A stretch of DNA of 64,000 bases from DASWOJ01 sp964250755 (GCA_964250755.1 CAXUHB010000012.1:1-64000), one strand, 5' to 3'; shown: positions 28,102-37,225, counted from the first letter of the stretch. Made by a program: numbers and translations. Notes: generated from the sequence alone by a model not told the origin.

Positions 28102-28476
28102 CTACAGCGCCTTCACGAAGGCGAGGTAGGCGGCCTGGTCCATCAGGGGGCCGAAATCGTCCGGTCTGTCCAGCGCCAGGCGATATAGCCAGCCCTCACC
28201 TTCGGGATCGCGGCTGACAAGCGCCGGGTCGCTTGCAAGGGCTGGATTGGCTAGCAGGATTACGCCGTCCAGCGGTGCGGGCGCGTCGCTGGCAGCCTTC
28301 ACCGTCTCGATGGCGGCGCAGGCGTCGCCCGCCCGAACACGCTGCCCGGGTTGCGGCAGATGGACCAGCGCCACGGTGCCCAGCGTGTCCACGGCGAAGC
28401 GGGTCAGCCCCACGGTGGCGGCCATGCCGTCCAGGCGCAGCCAGAGATGGTCCGTGGTGTAGCGCAACTCGGTCAT
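28102..28476 (-). CDS. gcvH: glycine cleavage system H-like protein
   Basis: A 124-residue lipoyl-carrier protein. The N-terminal LRYTTDHLWLRLDGMAATVGLTRFA and the lipoylation site AAIETVKAASDAPAPLDG, with Lys60 as the attachment residue, are classical H-protein features. The C-terminal helix LMDQAAYLAFVKAL is also present. In the glycine cleavage complex H shuttles the aminomethyl group between P, T and L proteins, but gcvT and gcvP are not adjacent here. It may serve a distant gcv locus or act as a lipoyl carrier on its own. The ATG at 28474-28476 matches the family N-terminus. Confidence 0.88.
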   Translation of the reverse strand: MTELRYTTDHLWLRLDGMAATVGLTRFAVDTLGTVALVHLPQPGQRVRAGDACAAIETVKAASDAPAPLDGVILLANPALASDPALVSRDPEGEGWLYRLALDRPDDFGPLMDQAAYLAFVKAL

Positions 28477-28621
28477 GGCGCGGCCTTTGAGTGCCGACAC
28501 CGGCATCTTCCAGGTGGCATCCGGCACGGCATCCAGCAAGACGGCATCCCAGCACGTGGCAATTGCCCGGTGCCGCGCGGGCGCGGGCGCGCTAACCTGC
28601 CTGCAACGCAGGAGCGCCTCA

Positions 28622-29638
28622 ATGCCGAACGGAGACCACGCGCCAGGCCACGCGCCAGGCCACGCGCATGACCACGGGCACGACCACCACGCACATGAGG
28701 GCGGCCACGCCCATGAGCAGGTTCATGGGCACGGGCACGTTCATGGGCACGGGCACAGCCATGCCCCGGCCAGCTTCGGCCGCGCCTTTGCCATTGGCGC
28801 TGCGGCCAATGCCGCCTTCGTCGCATTGCAGGTGTTCTACGGCCTGGCCGCCAACTCGGTCGCGCTGCTGGCAGATGCCGTCCACAACCTGGGCGACGTG
28901 TTGGGTCTGCTGATCGCCTGGGGCGCCGCCGCCCTGGCCCGGCGGGCGCCCACCGCGCGGCGCACTTATGGCTGGGGCCGCAGCACCATCCTGGCGGCGC
29001 TGGGCAACGCCGTGGTGGTGCTGCTCGGCTGCGGCGCCATTGCGGTGGAGGCGCTGGGGCGCTTCGGCACCCCCGCTCCGGTCGGCGCGCGGGAGGTCAT
29101 GCTCGTGGCCGCCGCAGGCATCGTCGTGAACGGCGGCACCGCGCTGCTGTTCATGCGCGGGCGGCACGGCGACCTGAACGTGCGCGGCGCTTTCCTGCAC
29201 CTGGCGGGGGACGCCGCGGTGTCGTTCGGCGTCGTGCTGTCCAGCGCGCTGATCCTTTGGACGGGATGGCTGTGGCTGGACCCGGTGACGAGCCTGGTGA
29301 TCGTGGCGCTCATCACCTGGAGCACCTGGGGCCTGCTGCGGCAGAGCGTGGATCTGGCGATGGACGCAGTACCCGCCGGGGTGGACCAGGCCGCCGTGCA
29401 GGCCGCGCTGGAGTCGCTGCCGGGCGTGGTGGAGGTGCATGACCTGCACATCTGGGGCCTCAGCACCACGCGCACGGCGCTGACGGCGCATCTGGTGCTG
29501 GCCCGGCCGGACCCGGCGGTAGTGCCGGCAGCCTGCGCCATGCTGCGCGGGCGGTTCGGGCTGGACCACGCGACGTTGCAGGTGGAGGAGGAGGGGGCCG
29601 CGGTGGAATGCGCGCTGCGTCCGGTCGGGGTGGTGTAG
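28622..29638 (+). CDS. cation diffusion facilitator (CDF) metal exporter
   Basis: A 338-residue inner-membrane metal/proton antiporter. The N-terminal about 50 residues are a His-Gly-Asp-rich segment made partly from tandem DNA repeats, likely metal-binding. Six membrane segments follow from FAIGAAANAAFVALQVFYGL; metal-site residues are in LLADAVHNLGDVLG (Asp, His, Asp) and HLAGDAAVSFG. The cytoplasmic C-terminal domain has VVEVHDLHIWGLSTTRTALTAHLVL. This pattern fits the CzcD/ZitB zinc-type group; zinc or cobalt is likely, by family. It is divergent from gcvH; a family A repeat follows. Confidence 0.92.
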   Translation: MPNGDHAPGHAPGHAHDHGHDHHAHEGGHAHEQVHGHGHVHGHGHSHAPASFGRAFAIGAAANAAFVALQVFYGLAANSVALLADAVHNLGDVLGLLIAWGAAALARRAPTARRTYGWGRSTILAALGNAVVVLLGCGAIAVEALGRFGTPAPVGAREVMLVAAAGIVVNGGTALLFMRGRHGDLNVRGAFLHLAGDAAVSFGVVLSSALILWTGWLWLDPVTSLVIVALITWSTWGLLRQSVDLAMDAVPAGVDQAAVQAALESLPGVVEVHDLHIWGLSTTRTALTAHLVLARPDPAVVPAACAMLRGRFGLDHATLQVEEEGAAVECALRPVGVV

Positions 29639-29646
29639 GAGGCATC

Positions 29647-29801
29647 TCCTCCCCCTCCCTCCGGGAGGGGAGCGGGGTGAAGGAGGCCGCACGAACTGCC
29701 CTAAGCATGTCGGACACTGTCGCAATCGTCGCCCTGCAATGGGCAACTGGTGCCCGTGCAGCTTCCCTCACCCCGCTCCCTCTCCCGGAGGGAGAGGGGC
29801 A
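29647..29801. repeat. interspersed palindromic repeat family A, paired copy
   Basis: Left end cctccccctccctccgggag with GGGGTGAAGGAGG, right end TTCCCTCACCCCGCTCC to CGGAGGGAGAGGGG, inverted to each other. The interior (about 90 bases) differs from the 12531 and 53806 copies. It separates the convergent CDF and NdvA-like genes and may help terminate both. Confidence 0.85.
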
Positions 29802-29810
29802 GGGCAGTCC

Positions 29811-31652
29811 TTATACGGCCAACGCCTCCAGGCTGTCCTCGTAGGCGGCGGGCGCCGGCTCGTCCGGGCGGCTGTAAACGAGATGAAGGTGCGGGACGGG
29901 CCACGCAGCCGGCTCGGCAGGGGGCGCAAGCATCTGGGTGCGGGCGAGTTCGGCGAACAGGCCGTTGCGGGCCACCAGCTCCTCGAACGTGCCGGACTCC
30001 GCCACCGCGCCGTTGCGGAAGAACAGGATGCGGCTGGCGTCGCGCACCGTGGACAGGCGGTGGGCGATCACGAATGTCGTGCGGCCTCGGGCGGCGGCGC
30101 GCATGGCGCGGACCACCTTCTCCTCCGTTACGCCGTCCAGGGCGCTCGTCGCCTCGTCCAGGATCAGGATACGGGGGTCGCGCAGCAGGGCGCGGGCAAT
30201 GGCCAGGCGCTGGCGCTGGCCGCCGGACAGGGCGGCCCCGCGCTCGCCGACCACAGTGTCGTAACCCTTGGGCTGGCGCATGATGAAGGCGTGCGCCTCC
30301 GCCAGGCGGGCGGCCTGCTCCACCTCGGCCTGCGTGGCGTCCGGGCGGCCCAGGCGCAGATTCTCGCCGATGGTGCGGTTCAGCAGCAGGGTCTCCTGGG
30401 ACACGGTGCCGATCCGCTCCCGCAGGGAGGCCAGGCTGACGCCGCGCAGGTCGTGCCCGTCCACCTCGATGGCGCCCTCGCCAGGGTCCCACATGCGTTG
30501 CAGCAGGGACATGGCGGTGCTCTTGCCTGATCCGGTCTCGCCGACCAGGGCGATGGTCTCGCCGGGCTGGGCGGTGAAGGACACGCCGTCCAGCACGGCG
30601 GGGCCGCCGGGATAGCTGAAGCGGACGCCGCGGAACGCGACGGCGCCGGGTCCGGCGGGCAGGGCGGGCTGTCCGGCGGGGTCGGGCACGGTGCTGGCGG
30701 CGTCCTGCATGGCGAAGAAGTCCTCCAGCTTGATCGTGGTGGCGGACATGCGGGACACCGTCCACATCGCGGCCTCCAGCCGTCCGATCAGCATGCCGGA
30801 GAAGCCCATGAAAGTGACGACGTCGGCCATGCTGGCGCGTCCGTGCGCATGCAGCCAGGCGCCCAGGGCGACGACGGTCATGGTGGCGACGGTGCTGGCG
30901 GCGCGGCTCATGACCGTCACGCCGGCCCACCAGCCCAGGACCGGCAGCTGGTGGCGCAGCACGTCGCCTGCCAGGCGGCCGAACTGGGCGGCCTCCCGCG
31001 GAGCCATGTCGAAGCTGCGGATCAGCGCGGCGTTGCCCAGCACGTCGCCGGTCTGGGTGGCGAGCGCGGTGTGCGCGTCCTCCGCCCGGCGCTGCCCGGA
31101 CTCGGTGCGGCGCATCGTCAGCGACACGATGGCCGCGAACACCAGCGCCAGCGCCGCTAGGACCGCGCCCAGCGGCGGATTGATCCAAATGGCGACCGGC
31201 AGCAGCCCCAGCAGGATCAGCCCCGTGGTCAGATGGTCGCGGAACAGGCCGAGCCACAGCCCGAACAGCTCGTCCGTGCCGGTCCATAGCGTCTTGATGA
31301 GGCTTCCCGTGGGATAGCGCGCGTGGAAGGCTGGCGGCAGTTGCAGGATGTGCGCATAGGCCGCGCCGGCAACGCGCAGCCGCAGCCGGTGGGCCAGGCG
31401 GTCCGCCACCAGGGACGTCGCCATGCCCGCGACGATGCCCATGACGCCGAAGCACGCCCAGGCGAGGATGCTGGACGTGGCAGGGCTGCCGGCGCCCAGG
31501 CCCTCGATGACGCGGCCGAACAGGATGGGTTCGGCGAAGCCGATGGCGGCCAGCGCCACGTTGGCGGCGCACAGCAGCGCGGCGGCCCGGCGGTGGGCGC
31601 GGAGGTGGGAGACGGCACGTCCGTAAACCTTGAGGAAGCGGCGCATGGGCAA
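29811..31652 (-). CDS. NdvA/ChvA-like glucan ABC exporter (fused permease-ATPase)
   Basis: A 613-residue half-transporter of the ABC exporter type. The N-terminal about 320 residues have six membrane segments; segments LFGLWLGLFRDHLTTG and LPVLGWWAGVTVMSRAASTVA and the N-terminal FLKVYGRAV match the cyclic beta-1,2-glucan exporter NdvA/ChvA pattern. The ATPase has Walker A GETGSGKSTA, the Q-loop GTVSQETLLLNRTIGENLRLG, signature LSGGQRQRLAIARALL, Walker B ILILDEATSALD and the H-loop IAHRLST. NdvA exports cyclic glucans used in osmoadaptation and host interaction; no glucan synthase (ndvB) is in the window, so the substrate is inferred. The start is ATG at 31652 or a second ATG 6 bases later. 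Confidence 0.85.
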   Translation of the reverse strand: MPMRRFLKVYGRAVSHLRAHRRAAALLCAANVALAAIGFAEPILFGRVIEGLGAGSPATSSILAWACFGVMGIVAGMATSLVADRLAHRLRLRVAGAAYAHILQLPPAFHARYPTGSLIKTLWTGTDELFGLWLGLFRDHLTTGLILLGLLPVAIWINPPLGAVLAALALVFAAIVSLTMRRTESGQRRAEDAHTALATQTGDVLGNAALIRSFDMAPREAAQFGRLAGDVLRHQLPVLGWWAGVTVMSRAASTVATMTVVALGAWLHAHGRASMADVVTFMGFSGMLIGRLEAAMWTVSRMSATTIKLEDFFAMQDAASTVPDPAGQPALPAGPGAVAFRGVRFSYPGGPAVLDGVSFTAQPGETIALVGETGSGKSTAMSLLQRMWDPGEGAIEVDGHDLRGVSLASLRERIGTVSQETLLLNRTIGENLRLGRPDATQAEVEQAARLAEAHAFIMRQPKGYDTVVGERGAALSGGQRQRLAIARALLRDPRILILDEATSALDGVTEEKVVRAMRAAARGRTTFVIAHRLSTVRDASRILFFRNGAVAESGTFEELVARNGLFAELARTQMLAPPAEPAAWPVPHLHLVYSRPDEPAPAAYEDSLEALAV

Positions 31653-31914
31653 TCCTTCGTGCCGTCCCAGGTGACGGCAGGATGCCCAGATAGGCCCCGA
31701 TTGCGGCGGCGCCGTTGCCGGATTGCGCCGGAATTTGGGTCCTTTGCCCTGATGCCGCGTATCCTGATGCCGTGCCGGCTTCAGCGCCGGAGGTTGGACG
31801 CGGGCGGCGCCGCGGCGAAGGTGCCCACCCCGGCGATGCCGTCCGTGGACAAGCGCCAGCGCGGGACGGGCACGGCCGGCTTCACCACAGCCCCGGGATG
31901 GCAGGCATGCGGCA

Positions 31915-32460
31915 TCACCGCGCCAAGCGCCGCCGGTTCAGGTCCAGCTCCACCGGCGTGAGCTGGAAGCCGACCTCGACCCGGTAGGCGGCCGCGGTCT
32001 TGCCGGCGTTGACGGGCAGCCGCAGCTCCACATCGTCCCCGGACAGGCGCAGGCGGTCGGCGTTGGCCGGGAACGCGGCGCGCAGGCTGAACACCTTCTT
32101 GTCCAGGATGCGGTCGCCGTCCAGCACCGCGACGAAGTAGGCCAACTGCGCCTGCCGCCCTGCCGCCGCCGGGCCGCGCTGCAGTTCTATCCCCACCGAG
32201 ACCGTCGTCACCACAGTTCCCGCCCCGTCCCGCTTGCAAGCCCCACCGATGTCGGTGATGCGGGCGCTGAGCACCAGGTCGGTCAGGTCCCGCCCGGCGC
32301 CGCGGTAGCGCTGCAGGTCCGCCGCGTCCCGCAGCATGGCGGCGGAGGGACAGGCCGGTGCAAATGTCTCGGTGCTGTTCCCGCCGCAGGCGGCCAGCAG
32401 GGGCAGCAGCAAGCCGAGCAGCGCGGCGGCGCGGGGCAGGGGGGTATGCAGGGCAGCCAT
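31915..32460 (-). CDS. lipoprotein of unknown function
   Basis: A 181-residue exported protein with a lipoprotein signal: hydrophobic AAALLGLLLPLLAACGG, lipobox LAAC. The mature part contains DLTDLVLSARITDIGGACKR, VGIELQRGPAAAGRQAQLAYFVAVLDGDR and a C-terminal beta-rich segment (RLPVNAGKTAAAYRVEVGFQ). The two non-lipid Cys could form a disulfide. I do not know a family name; it resembles small outer-membrane-linked lipoproteins of the Acetobacteraceae. The ATG at 32458-32460 has a GGAG site before it and is divergent from ispH. Confidence 0.7.
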   Translation of the reverse strand: MAALHTPLPRAAALLGLLLPLLAACGGNSTETFAPACPSAAMLRDAADLQRYRGAGRDLTDLVLSARITDIGGACKRDGAGTVVTTVSVGIELQRGPAAAGRQAQLAYFVAVLDGDRILDKKVFSLRAAFPANADRLRLSGDDVELRLPVNAGKTAAAYRVEVGFQLTPVELDLNRRRLAR

Positions 32461-32574
32461 CGAAATCTCCGTGGTGGGCCGGCCGGGTCTGGGGGTCGCG
32501 CCGGGCCGGGCGCGGCACCAGTTGTAGCGGCATGAGCGCGGCGGCATAGTGCGCCCGCCTGCAAGCCGGACACC

Positions 32575-33558
32575 ATGACCCACATCGCCCCGCTCCCCCG
32601 CCTGGCCCCGCTTCCTCATCTCAGCGTCGTGCTGGCCGGCCCCCGCGGCTTCTGCGCCGGGGTGGATCGCGCCATCCGCGTGGTGGAGGAAGCGCTGCGG
32701 CGCTACGGCACACCCGTCTATGTCCGGCACGAGATCGTGCACAACCGCACCGTGGTCGAGGCGCTGGAGGCGCAGGGTGCGGTGTTCGTGAAGGAGCTGG
32801 ACGAGGTGCCGGAGGACGGGCACGTCGTGTTCAGCGCCCACGGCGTGCCCAAGTCCGTGCCGGCCGAGGCCGAGCGGCGCCACCTGCTGTATTTGGATGC
32901 CACCTGCCCCCTGGTCAGCAAGGTGCATCGGGAGGCCGAGCGGCACTTCGCCGGGGGCGGGCCGGACACGCGGCACATCCTGATGATCGGCCATGCCGGG
33001 CATCCGGAGGTGGTGGGCACGATGGGCCAGTTGCCGCCGGGCAGCGTGACGCTGGTGCAGAACACGGCGGAGGCGGAGGCGGTGCAGCCCGCGACGCCCG
33101 CCCGCCTGGCCTTCATCACCCAGACCACCCTGTCGGTGGACGATACGGCGGAGATCGTGGCCGCGCTGCGCCGCCGGTTCCCGGAGATCGAGGGGCCGAA
33201 GCGGGAGGACATCTGCTACGCCACCACCAACCGGCAGGCGGCGGTGAAGGCGATTGCGCCCAACTGCGACTTGGTGCTGGTGATCGGCAGCCCGAACAGC
33301 AGCAACTCGCAGCGCCTGCGAGAGGTGGCGGAGCGGGCCGGCGCGCGGCGCGCGATCCTGCTGCCGAAGGCGGAGCACCTGGACTGGTCGGCGCTGGACG
33401 GGGTGCGGACTCTGGGCGTGACGGCGGGGGCGTCGGCGCCGGAGAGCCTGGTGCAGGAACTGCTGGTGAGCCTGGGCCGCCGCTACGTGCTGGAAATCGA
33501 GGAGCGGCAGGTGACGCAGGAGGACGTGGTATTCAAGCTGCCGGCGCCGCTCTGCTGA
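32575..33558 (+). CDS. ispH: 4-hydroxy-3-methylbut-2-enyl diphosphate reductase
   Basis: IspH makes IPP and DMAPP in the last step of the MEP isoprenoid pathway and uses a [4Fe-4S] cluster. The 327-residue product has the three cluster cysteines at residues 27 (GPRGFCAGVDRAI), 111 (LDATCPLVSKVH) and 214 (EDICYATTNRQ). Substrate residues are in SAHGVPKSV and GSPNSSNSQRL, and the C-terminal VTAGASAPESLVQELL is typical. It is divergent from the lipoprotein gene with about 115 bases between. A family B repeat follows the stop. Confidence 0.97.
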   Translation: MTHIAPLPRLAPLPHLSVVLAGPRGFCAGVDRAIRVVEEALRRYGTPVYVRHEIVHNRTVVEALEAQGAVFVKELDEVPEDGHVVFSAHGVPKSVPAEAERRHLLYLDATCPLVSKVHREAERHFAGGGPDTRHILMIGHAGHPEVVGTMGQLPPGSVTLVQNTAEAEAVQPATPARLAFITQTTLSVDDTAEIVAALRRRFPEIEGPKREDICYATTNRQAAVKAIAPNCDLVLVIGSPNSSNSQRLREVAERAGARRAILLPKAEHLDWSALDGVRTLGVTAGASAPESLVQELLVSLGRRYVLEIEERQVTQEDVVFKLPAPLC

Positions 33559-33598
33559 CAGGGCCTGTTGGCGTCCGGCTGCGTCTGCCGGTCCTGAA

Positions 33599-33699
33599 CG
33601 TCATTGCGAGCCGCTTGCGGCGCGGCAGTCCAGGGGCCGCCAGAACTGCCCTTGCGGCCCCTGGACTGCCGCGTCGCTGCGCTCCTCGCGATGACGGGT
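33599..33699. repeat. interspersed palindromic repeat family B
   Basis: Left end cgtcattgcgagccgcttgc, right end gcgctcctcgcgatgacggg; inside, CAGTCCAGGGGCC and GGCCCCTGGACTG are inverted. It fills the spacer between ispH and thrB and ends about 28 bases before the thrB start, so it is part of the thrB leader. Confidence 0.92.
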
Positions 33700-33727
33700 T
33701 GAACGTCCTAGACCGGTCCTGGCGCTA

Positions 33728-34687
33728 GTGGCCGTCTATACCGAGGTCACGGACGAGGCCCTGGCCGCATTCCTGCTGGACTACCCGCTCGGCACCGCCG
33801 TCGCCTTCCGCGGCATCGCCGAAGGCGTGGAGAACAGCAACTTCCAGCTCCGCACCACCGCCGGCGACTACATCTTGACGCTGTATGAAAAGCGCGTGGA
33901 CCCAGCGGAGCTGCCCTGGTTCCTGGGCCTGATGGAGCACCTGGCCACCCAGGGCATCACCTGCCCGCAGCCCGTGCGCGGCAGGGACGGCGCCAGCCTG
34001 CGCCATCTGGCCGGGCGCCCCGCCTGCGTCACCACCTTCCTGCCCGGCGTCTGGCCCCGCCGCGTGCGGCCGGAGCATTGCGGGCCGCTGGGCGGCGCCC
34101 TAGCCCGGCTGCACCTGGCCGGTGCCGGCTATGCCCCAGCGCGTGCCAACGCCCTGGGTCCGGCAAGCTGGGCGCCCTTGCTGGCCCGCAGCGGGGCGCG
34201 GGCGGACGAGGTGCAGCCCGGCCTGGCTGACGAACTGGCGTCGGCGCTGGGGCGGATCGTGCAGGCATGGCCCGCCGGGCTGCCGCGCGGGCACATCCAT
34301 GCCGACCTGTTCCCGGACAACGTGTTCTTCCTGGATGGCCGGTTGTCCGGCATCATAGACTTCTACTTCGCGGCGACGGACCTGCTGGCCTACGACCTGG
34401 CGGTGTGCCTGAACGCCTGGTGCTTCGAGCCGGACTTCATGTTCAACGTCACCCGCGCCCGCGCCTTGCTGGCCGCCTACGATTCGGTGCGGCCGCTGTC
34501 GGAAGCCGAGCGCGCAGCGCTGCCGGTGCTTTGCCAGGGCGCGGCGATCCGCTTCCTGCTGACGCGGCTGTATGACTGGCTGCACACGCCGCCGGGCGCC
34601 CTGGTGACGCGCAAGGACCCGGTGGAGTATCTGCGCCGCCTCCGCTTCCACCTCGCTGCCCGGGACCACCATGCCTACGGACTCTGA
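33728..34687 (+). CDS. thrB: homoserine kinase type II
   Basis: A 319-residue aminoglycoside-phosphotransferase-fold kinase that phosphorylates homoserine in threonine synthesis (type II, also called ThrB2). The N-terminal VENSNFQLRTTAGDYILTLYEKR is the nucleotide-binding lobe with the ATP-site Lys; the catalytic loop is RGHIHADLFPDNVFFLDG and the metal-binding Asp is in SGIIDFYFAATDLLAYDLAV. The start is GTG. The last 17 bases overlap the start of rnhA, a gene order seen in many alphaproteobacteria (ispH-thrB-rnhA). Confidence 0.93.
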   Translation: MAVYTEVTDEALAAFLLDYPLGTAVAFRGIAEGVENSNFQLRTTAGDYILTLYEKRVDPAELPWFLGLMEHLATQGITCPQPVRGRDGASLRHLAGRPACVTTFLPGVWPRRVRPEHCGPLGGALARLHLAGAGYAPARANALGPASWAPLLARSGARADEVQPGLADELASALGRIVQAWPAGLPRGHIHADLFPDNVFFLDGRLSGIIDFYFAATDLLAYDLAVCLNAWCFEPDFMFNVTRARALLAAYDSVRPLSEAERAALPVLCQGAAIRFLLTRLYDWLHTPPGALVTRKDPVEYLRRLRFHLAARDHHAYGL

Positions 34688-35129
34688 CGCCGCCATGCTG
34701 GTTGAGATCTGGACCGACGGCGGCTGCAAGCCCAACCCCGGGCCGGGCGGCTGGGCCGCCATCCTGCGCTTCGGCGCGCATGAGCGGGAGCTGACGGGGG
34801 CGGAGGCTGCCACGACCAACAACCGCATGGAGCTGACGGCCGCCGCCGCGGCGCTGGAGGCGCTGACCCGGCCCTGCCAGGTGGTGCTGCACACCGACAG
34901 CGAATACCTCCGCAATGGCGTGACGCGGTGGCAGACCGGCTGGGTCCGCCGCAACTGGCGCAATGCCGCCGGTGACCCCGTGGCGAACATGGACCTGTGG
35001 CGCCGGGTGCTGGACTCGGCCAAGCCGCACGCGATTGACTGGCGATGGGTGCGTGGACACTCGGGGGACGCGATGAACGAACGGGCGGACGTGCTGGCGA
35101 CAGCGGCGCGGGTGGGGTTGGGGCGCTGA
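34671..35129 (+). CDS. rnhA: ribonuclease HI
   Basis: RNase HI degrades RNA in RNA-DNA hybrids. The 152-residue product carries the catalytic set Asp16 (IWTDGGCKPNPGPGG), Glu54 (NNRMELTAAA), Asp76 (LHTDSEYL), His130 (VRGHSGDAMNERAD) and Asp140. The basic handle region VTRWQTGWVRRNWRNAAG is present. It starts inside the 3' end of thrB (17-base overlap), showing coupled expression, and is convergent with leuD 28 bases away. Confidence 0.97.
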   Translation: MPTDSDAAMLVEIWTDGGCKPNPGPGGWAAILRFGAHERELTGAEAATTNNRMELTAAAAALEALTRPCQVVLHTDSEYLRNGVTRWQTGWVRRNWRNAAGDPVANMDLWRRVLDSAKPHAIDWRWVRGHSGDAMNERADVLATAARVGLGR

Positions 35130-35157
35130 ACCCCGGCCAACCGCCTGCCGCCGCACG

Positions 35158-35769
35158 TCAGCGCCGCGGCGGCATCCAGGGGCGCAGCACCCGGTCGCGC
35201 TCAGCGAAGGCGGCGATCTCCGCGCCGTAGCTGGCCGTCAGGTCCAGGTCGTCCCAGCCGTGCAGCAGCTTGGTGCGGGCGACCGGGTCCACCGTGAAGG
35301 GCACGGCCTCCGCCCCCGCCCCCACCCGGCACGCCTGCAGGTCCACCGTCAGTGCCGGCAGCCCGTCCTGTAGCAGGTGCAGCAGGCGCTCCCCGTCGTC
35401 CTCCGTCACCCGGGCCGGCAGCAGGCCGTTGTTGGCGGCGTTGGCGGCGAAGATGTCGCCGAAGCTGGGGGCGATCACGCAGCGCACGCCGTGGTCCCAA
35501 AGCGCATACACCGCGGCCTCCCGCGATGACCCCGCGCCGAAGTTTCGCCTGGCCACCAGGATGGCGGCGCCTGCCCAGCGCGGCTGGTTGAGCGGGAAGT
35601 CCGGGACCGGCGCCCCCTGGCCGTCGAAGCGCAGGTCGTGCAGCAGGGCGTCGCCATAGCCCTCGGCCCGGGTGCGCTTCATGAAGCGTGCAGGGATCAG
35701 CTGGTCGGTGTCCACGCCCGGCAGCGGCAGCGGGCAGGCCGGGGCGGTCAGGATCGTGAATGGCGGCAT
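35158..35769 (-). CDS. leuD: 3-isopropylmalate dehydratase small subunit
   Basis: LeuD with LeuC isomerises isopropylmalate in leucine synthesis. The 203-residue product has VDTDQLIPARFMKR at the N-terminus, the swivel-domain signature NFGAGSSREAAVYALWDHGV, then IAPSFGDIFAANAANNGLLP, all canonical. Its partner leuC and the rest of the leu genes are not in the window, so it is not in a leuCD operon here. The ATG at 35767-35769 is the start because the conserved domain follows immediately. Confidence 0.95.
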   Translation of the reverse strand: MPPFTILTAPACPLPLPGVDTDQLIPARFMKRTRAEGYGDALLHDLRFDGQGAPVPDFPLNQPRWAGAAILVARRNFGAGSSREAAVYALWDHGVRCVIAPSFGDIFAANAANNGLLPARVTEDDGERLLHLLQDGLPALTVDLQACRVGAGAEAVPFTVDPVARTKLLHGWDDLDLTASYGAEIAAFAERDRVLRPWMPPRR

Positions 35770-36004
35770 CTGGCTCCTCCGGCATTGCGGCCGCCCCAGG
35801 GAGGTGAGCCTGGCCGCGGCGCCAGCCCCCGCGACGCTGCCGTCCCTCTGCAGCCTGCCACCTCTGGTGCTTGCCTCGTCCAGCGTCCCGCCGTCAAACC
35901 GTCCGGCGGTCAGCCCTGCGCCCGCGCGCCCTTGCGCCCGCCGCCGCCCCGGCTCAAATGTGCGTCCAACCGGACCAGCCCGGTCCGCATCCCAGGTGGC
36001 ACCC

Positions 36005-36562
36005 ATGTTCATCGAGACCGAAGGCACCCCGAACCCCGCAACCCTGAAGTTCCTGCCGGGGCGAGACGTGATGGGCGCGGGCACCGCGGACTTCGCCGGG
36101 CCGGACCTGGCGGGGCGCAGCCCGCTCGCAGGTGCCCTGTTCGCGCTGCCCGGCGTGGCCCGAGTCTTCCTGGGCGGGGACTTCATCACCGTCACCAAGT
36201 CCGACCTTGCGGACTGGCAGGCCCTGCGGCCGCAGGTGCTGGGCGCCATTATGGAGCACTTCGTCGCGGGCCGCCCGGTGATCGAGGGCGCGGGCGACGA
36301 GATCGCCGAGGACGTGCTGCCCGAGGACCAGGAGATCGTCGAGCAGATCAAGGAACTGCTGGACACCCGTGTCCGCCCGGCGGTGGCCGGCGATGGCGGC
36401 GACATCGTGTTCCGCGGCTACCGCGACGGCGTCGTGCGCCTGCACATGCAGGGCGCGTGCAGCGGCTGCCCCAGCAGCAGCGCCACCCTGAAGCACGGCA
36501 TCGAGAACATGCTGCGCCACTACGTGCCCGAGGTGCAGGCGGTCGAGCAGGTCGAGGCCTAG
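36005..36562 (+). CDS. NifU family Fe-S scaffold protein (Nfu)
   Basis: A 185-residue Fe-S carrier. The N-terminal Nfu domain (FIETEGTPNPATLKFLPGRD, then GVARVFLGGDFITVTKSD) and the C-terminal NifU domain with the CxxC cluster ligands Cys152 and Cys155 (MQGACSGCPSSSATLKHGIE) are both present. Such Nfu proteins deliver [4Fe-4S] clusters to enzymes including aconitase-type dehydratases and lipoate synthase. It is monocistronic or leads into the nitroreductase-like gene. Confidence 0.95.
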   Translation: MFIETEGTPNPATLKFLPGRDVMGAGTADFAGPDLAGRSPLAGALFALPGVARVFLGGDFITVTKSDLADWQALRPQVLGAIMEHFVAGRPVIEGAGDEIAEDVLPEDQEIVEQIKELLDTRVRPAVAGDGGDIVFRGYRDGVVRLHMQGACSGCPSSSATLKHGIENMLRHYVPEVQAVEQVEA

Positions 36563-36629
36563 CCCTGCCGGACGGCGCTGCCCCCTGGACGCCGCTGCCT
36601 TGGATCCCGCTGCTTCAGGCACCGCTGCG

Positions 36630-37223
36630 TTGAACGGCGCCACCTTGGACGGCGCCGCCCTGGACCGGCTGTTCCTGACGGCGCGGACGCACTACGCCTG
36701 GACGGCGCAGCCGGTGGAGGATGCGGAGCTGCGCCGCATCCACGGCCTGCTCCGCATGGGACCGACCTCGGCCAACTGCTCCCCGGCGCGCTTCCTGTTC
36801 CTGCGCACGGCGGAGGCCAAGGAACGGCTGCGCCCCGCGCTGTCCGCCGGCAACGTGGACAAGACCCTATCCGCCCCTGTCGTCGCCATCGTCGCGCATG
36901 ATCCGGCCTTTTACGAGTCCCTGCCCAAGCTGTTCCCGCATGCCGATGCCCGGTCCTGGTTCGCAGGCAACCCGGCGCTGTCCGACGTGACCGCCTTCCG
37001 CAACGGCACCTTGCAAGGGGCCTACCTGATCCTGGCAGCGCGGGCCGCGGGGCTGGACGCCGGGCCGATGTCGGGCTTCGACAATGCGTTGGTGGATGCC
37101 GAGTTCCTGCAGGGCCTGGGCTGGCGCAGCAACTTCCTGGTTAACCTGGGACATGGCGATCCGTCCGGGCTGCATCCGCGCGCGCCGCGGTTCGAGTTCG
37201 ACGAGGTCTGCCGGCTGCTGTAG
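36630..37223 (+). CDS. RutE-like malonic semialdehyde reductase / nitroreductase
   Basis: A flavin-dependent nitroreductase-fold protein of about 197 residues, close in pattern to RutE: ARTHYAWTAQPV, RMGPTSANCSPARFLFLRT, SAPVVAIVAHDPAFY and LDAGPMSGFDNALVDAEF. RutE reduces malonic semialdehyde to 3-hydroxypropionate in uracil breakdown; no other rut genes are nearby, so the function is by resemblance. The start is uncertain: TTG codons at 36600, 36630 and 36645 are all in frame. The one at 36630 gives a length like E. coli RutE. The region upstream is low complexity with repeated gac-gcc-gct units. Confidence 0.8.
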   Translation: MNGATLDGAALDRLFLTARTHYAWTAQPVEDAELRRIHGLLRMGPTSANCSPARFLFLRTAEAKERLRPALSAGNVDKTLSAPVVAIVAHDPAFYESLPKLFPHADARSWFAGNPALSDVTAFRNGTLQGAYLILAARAAGLDAGPMSGFDNALVDAEFLQGLGWRSNFLVNLGHGDPSGLHPRAPRFEFDEVCRLL

Positions 37224-37225
37224 CG

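Noticed and set aside
28630..28760. Tandem repeats in the CDF N-terminus as a mobile repeat
   Set aside because: They encode the His-rich metal-binding segment normal for CDF exporters and are explained by codon repetition.
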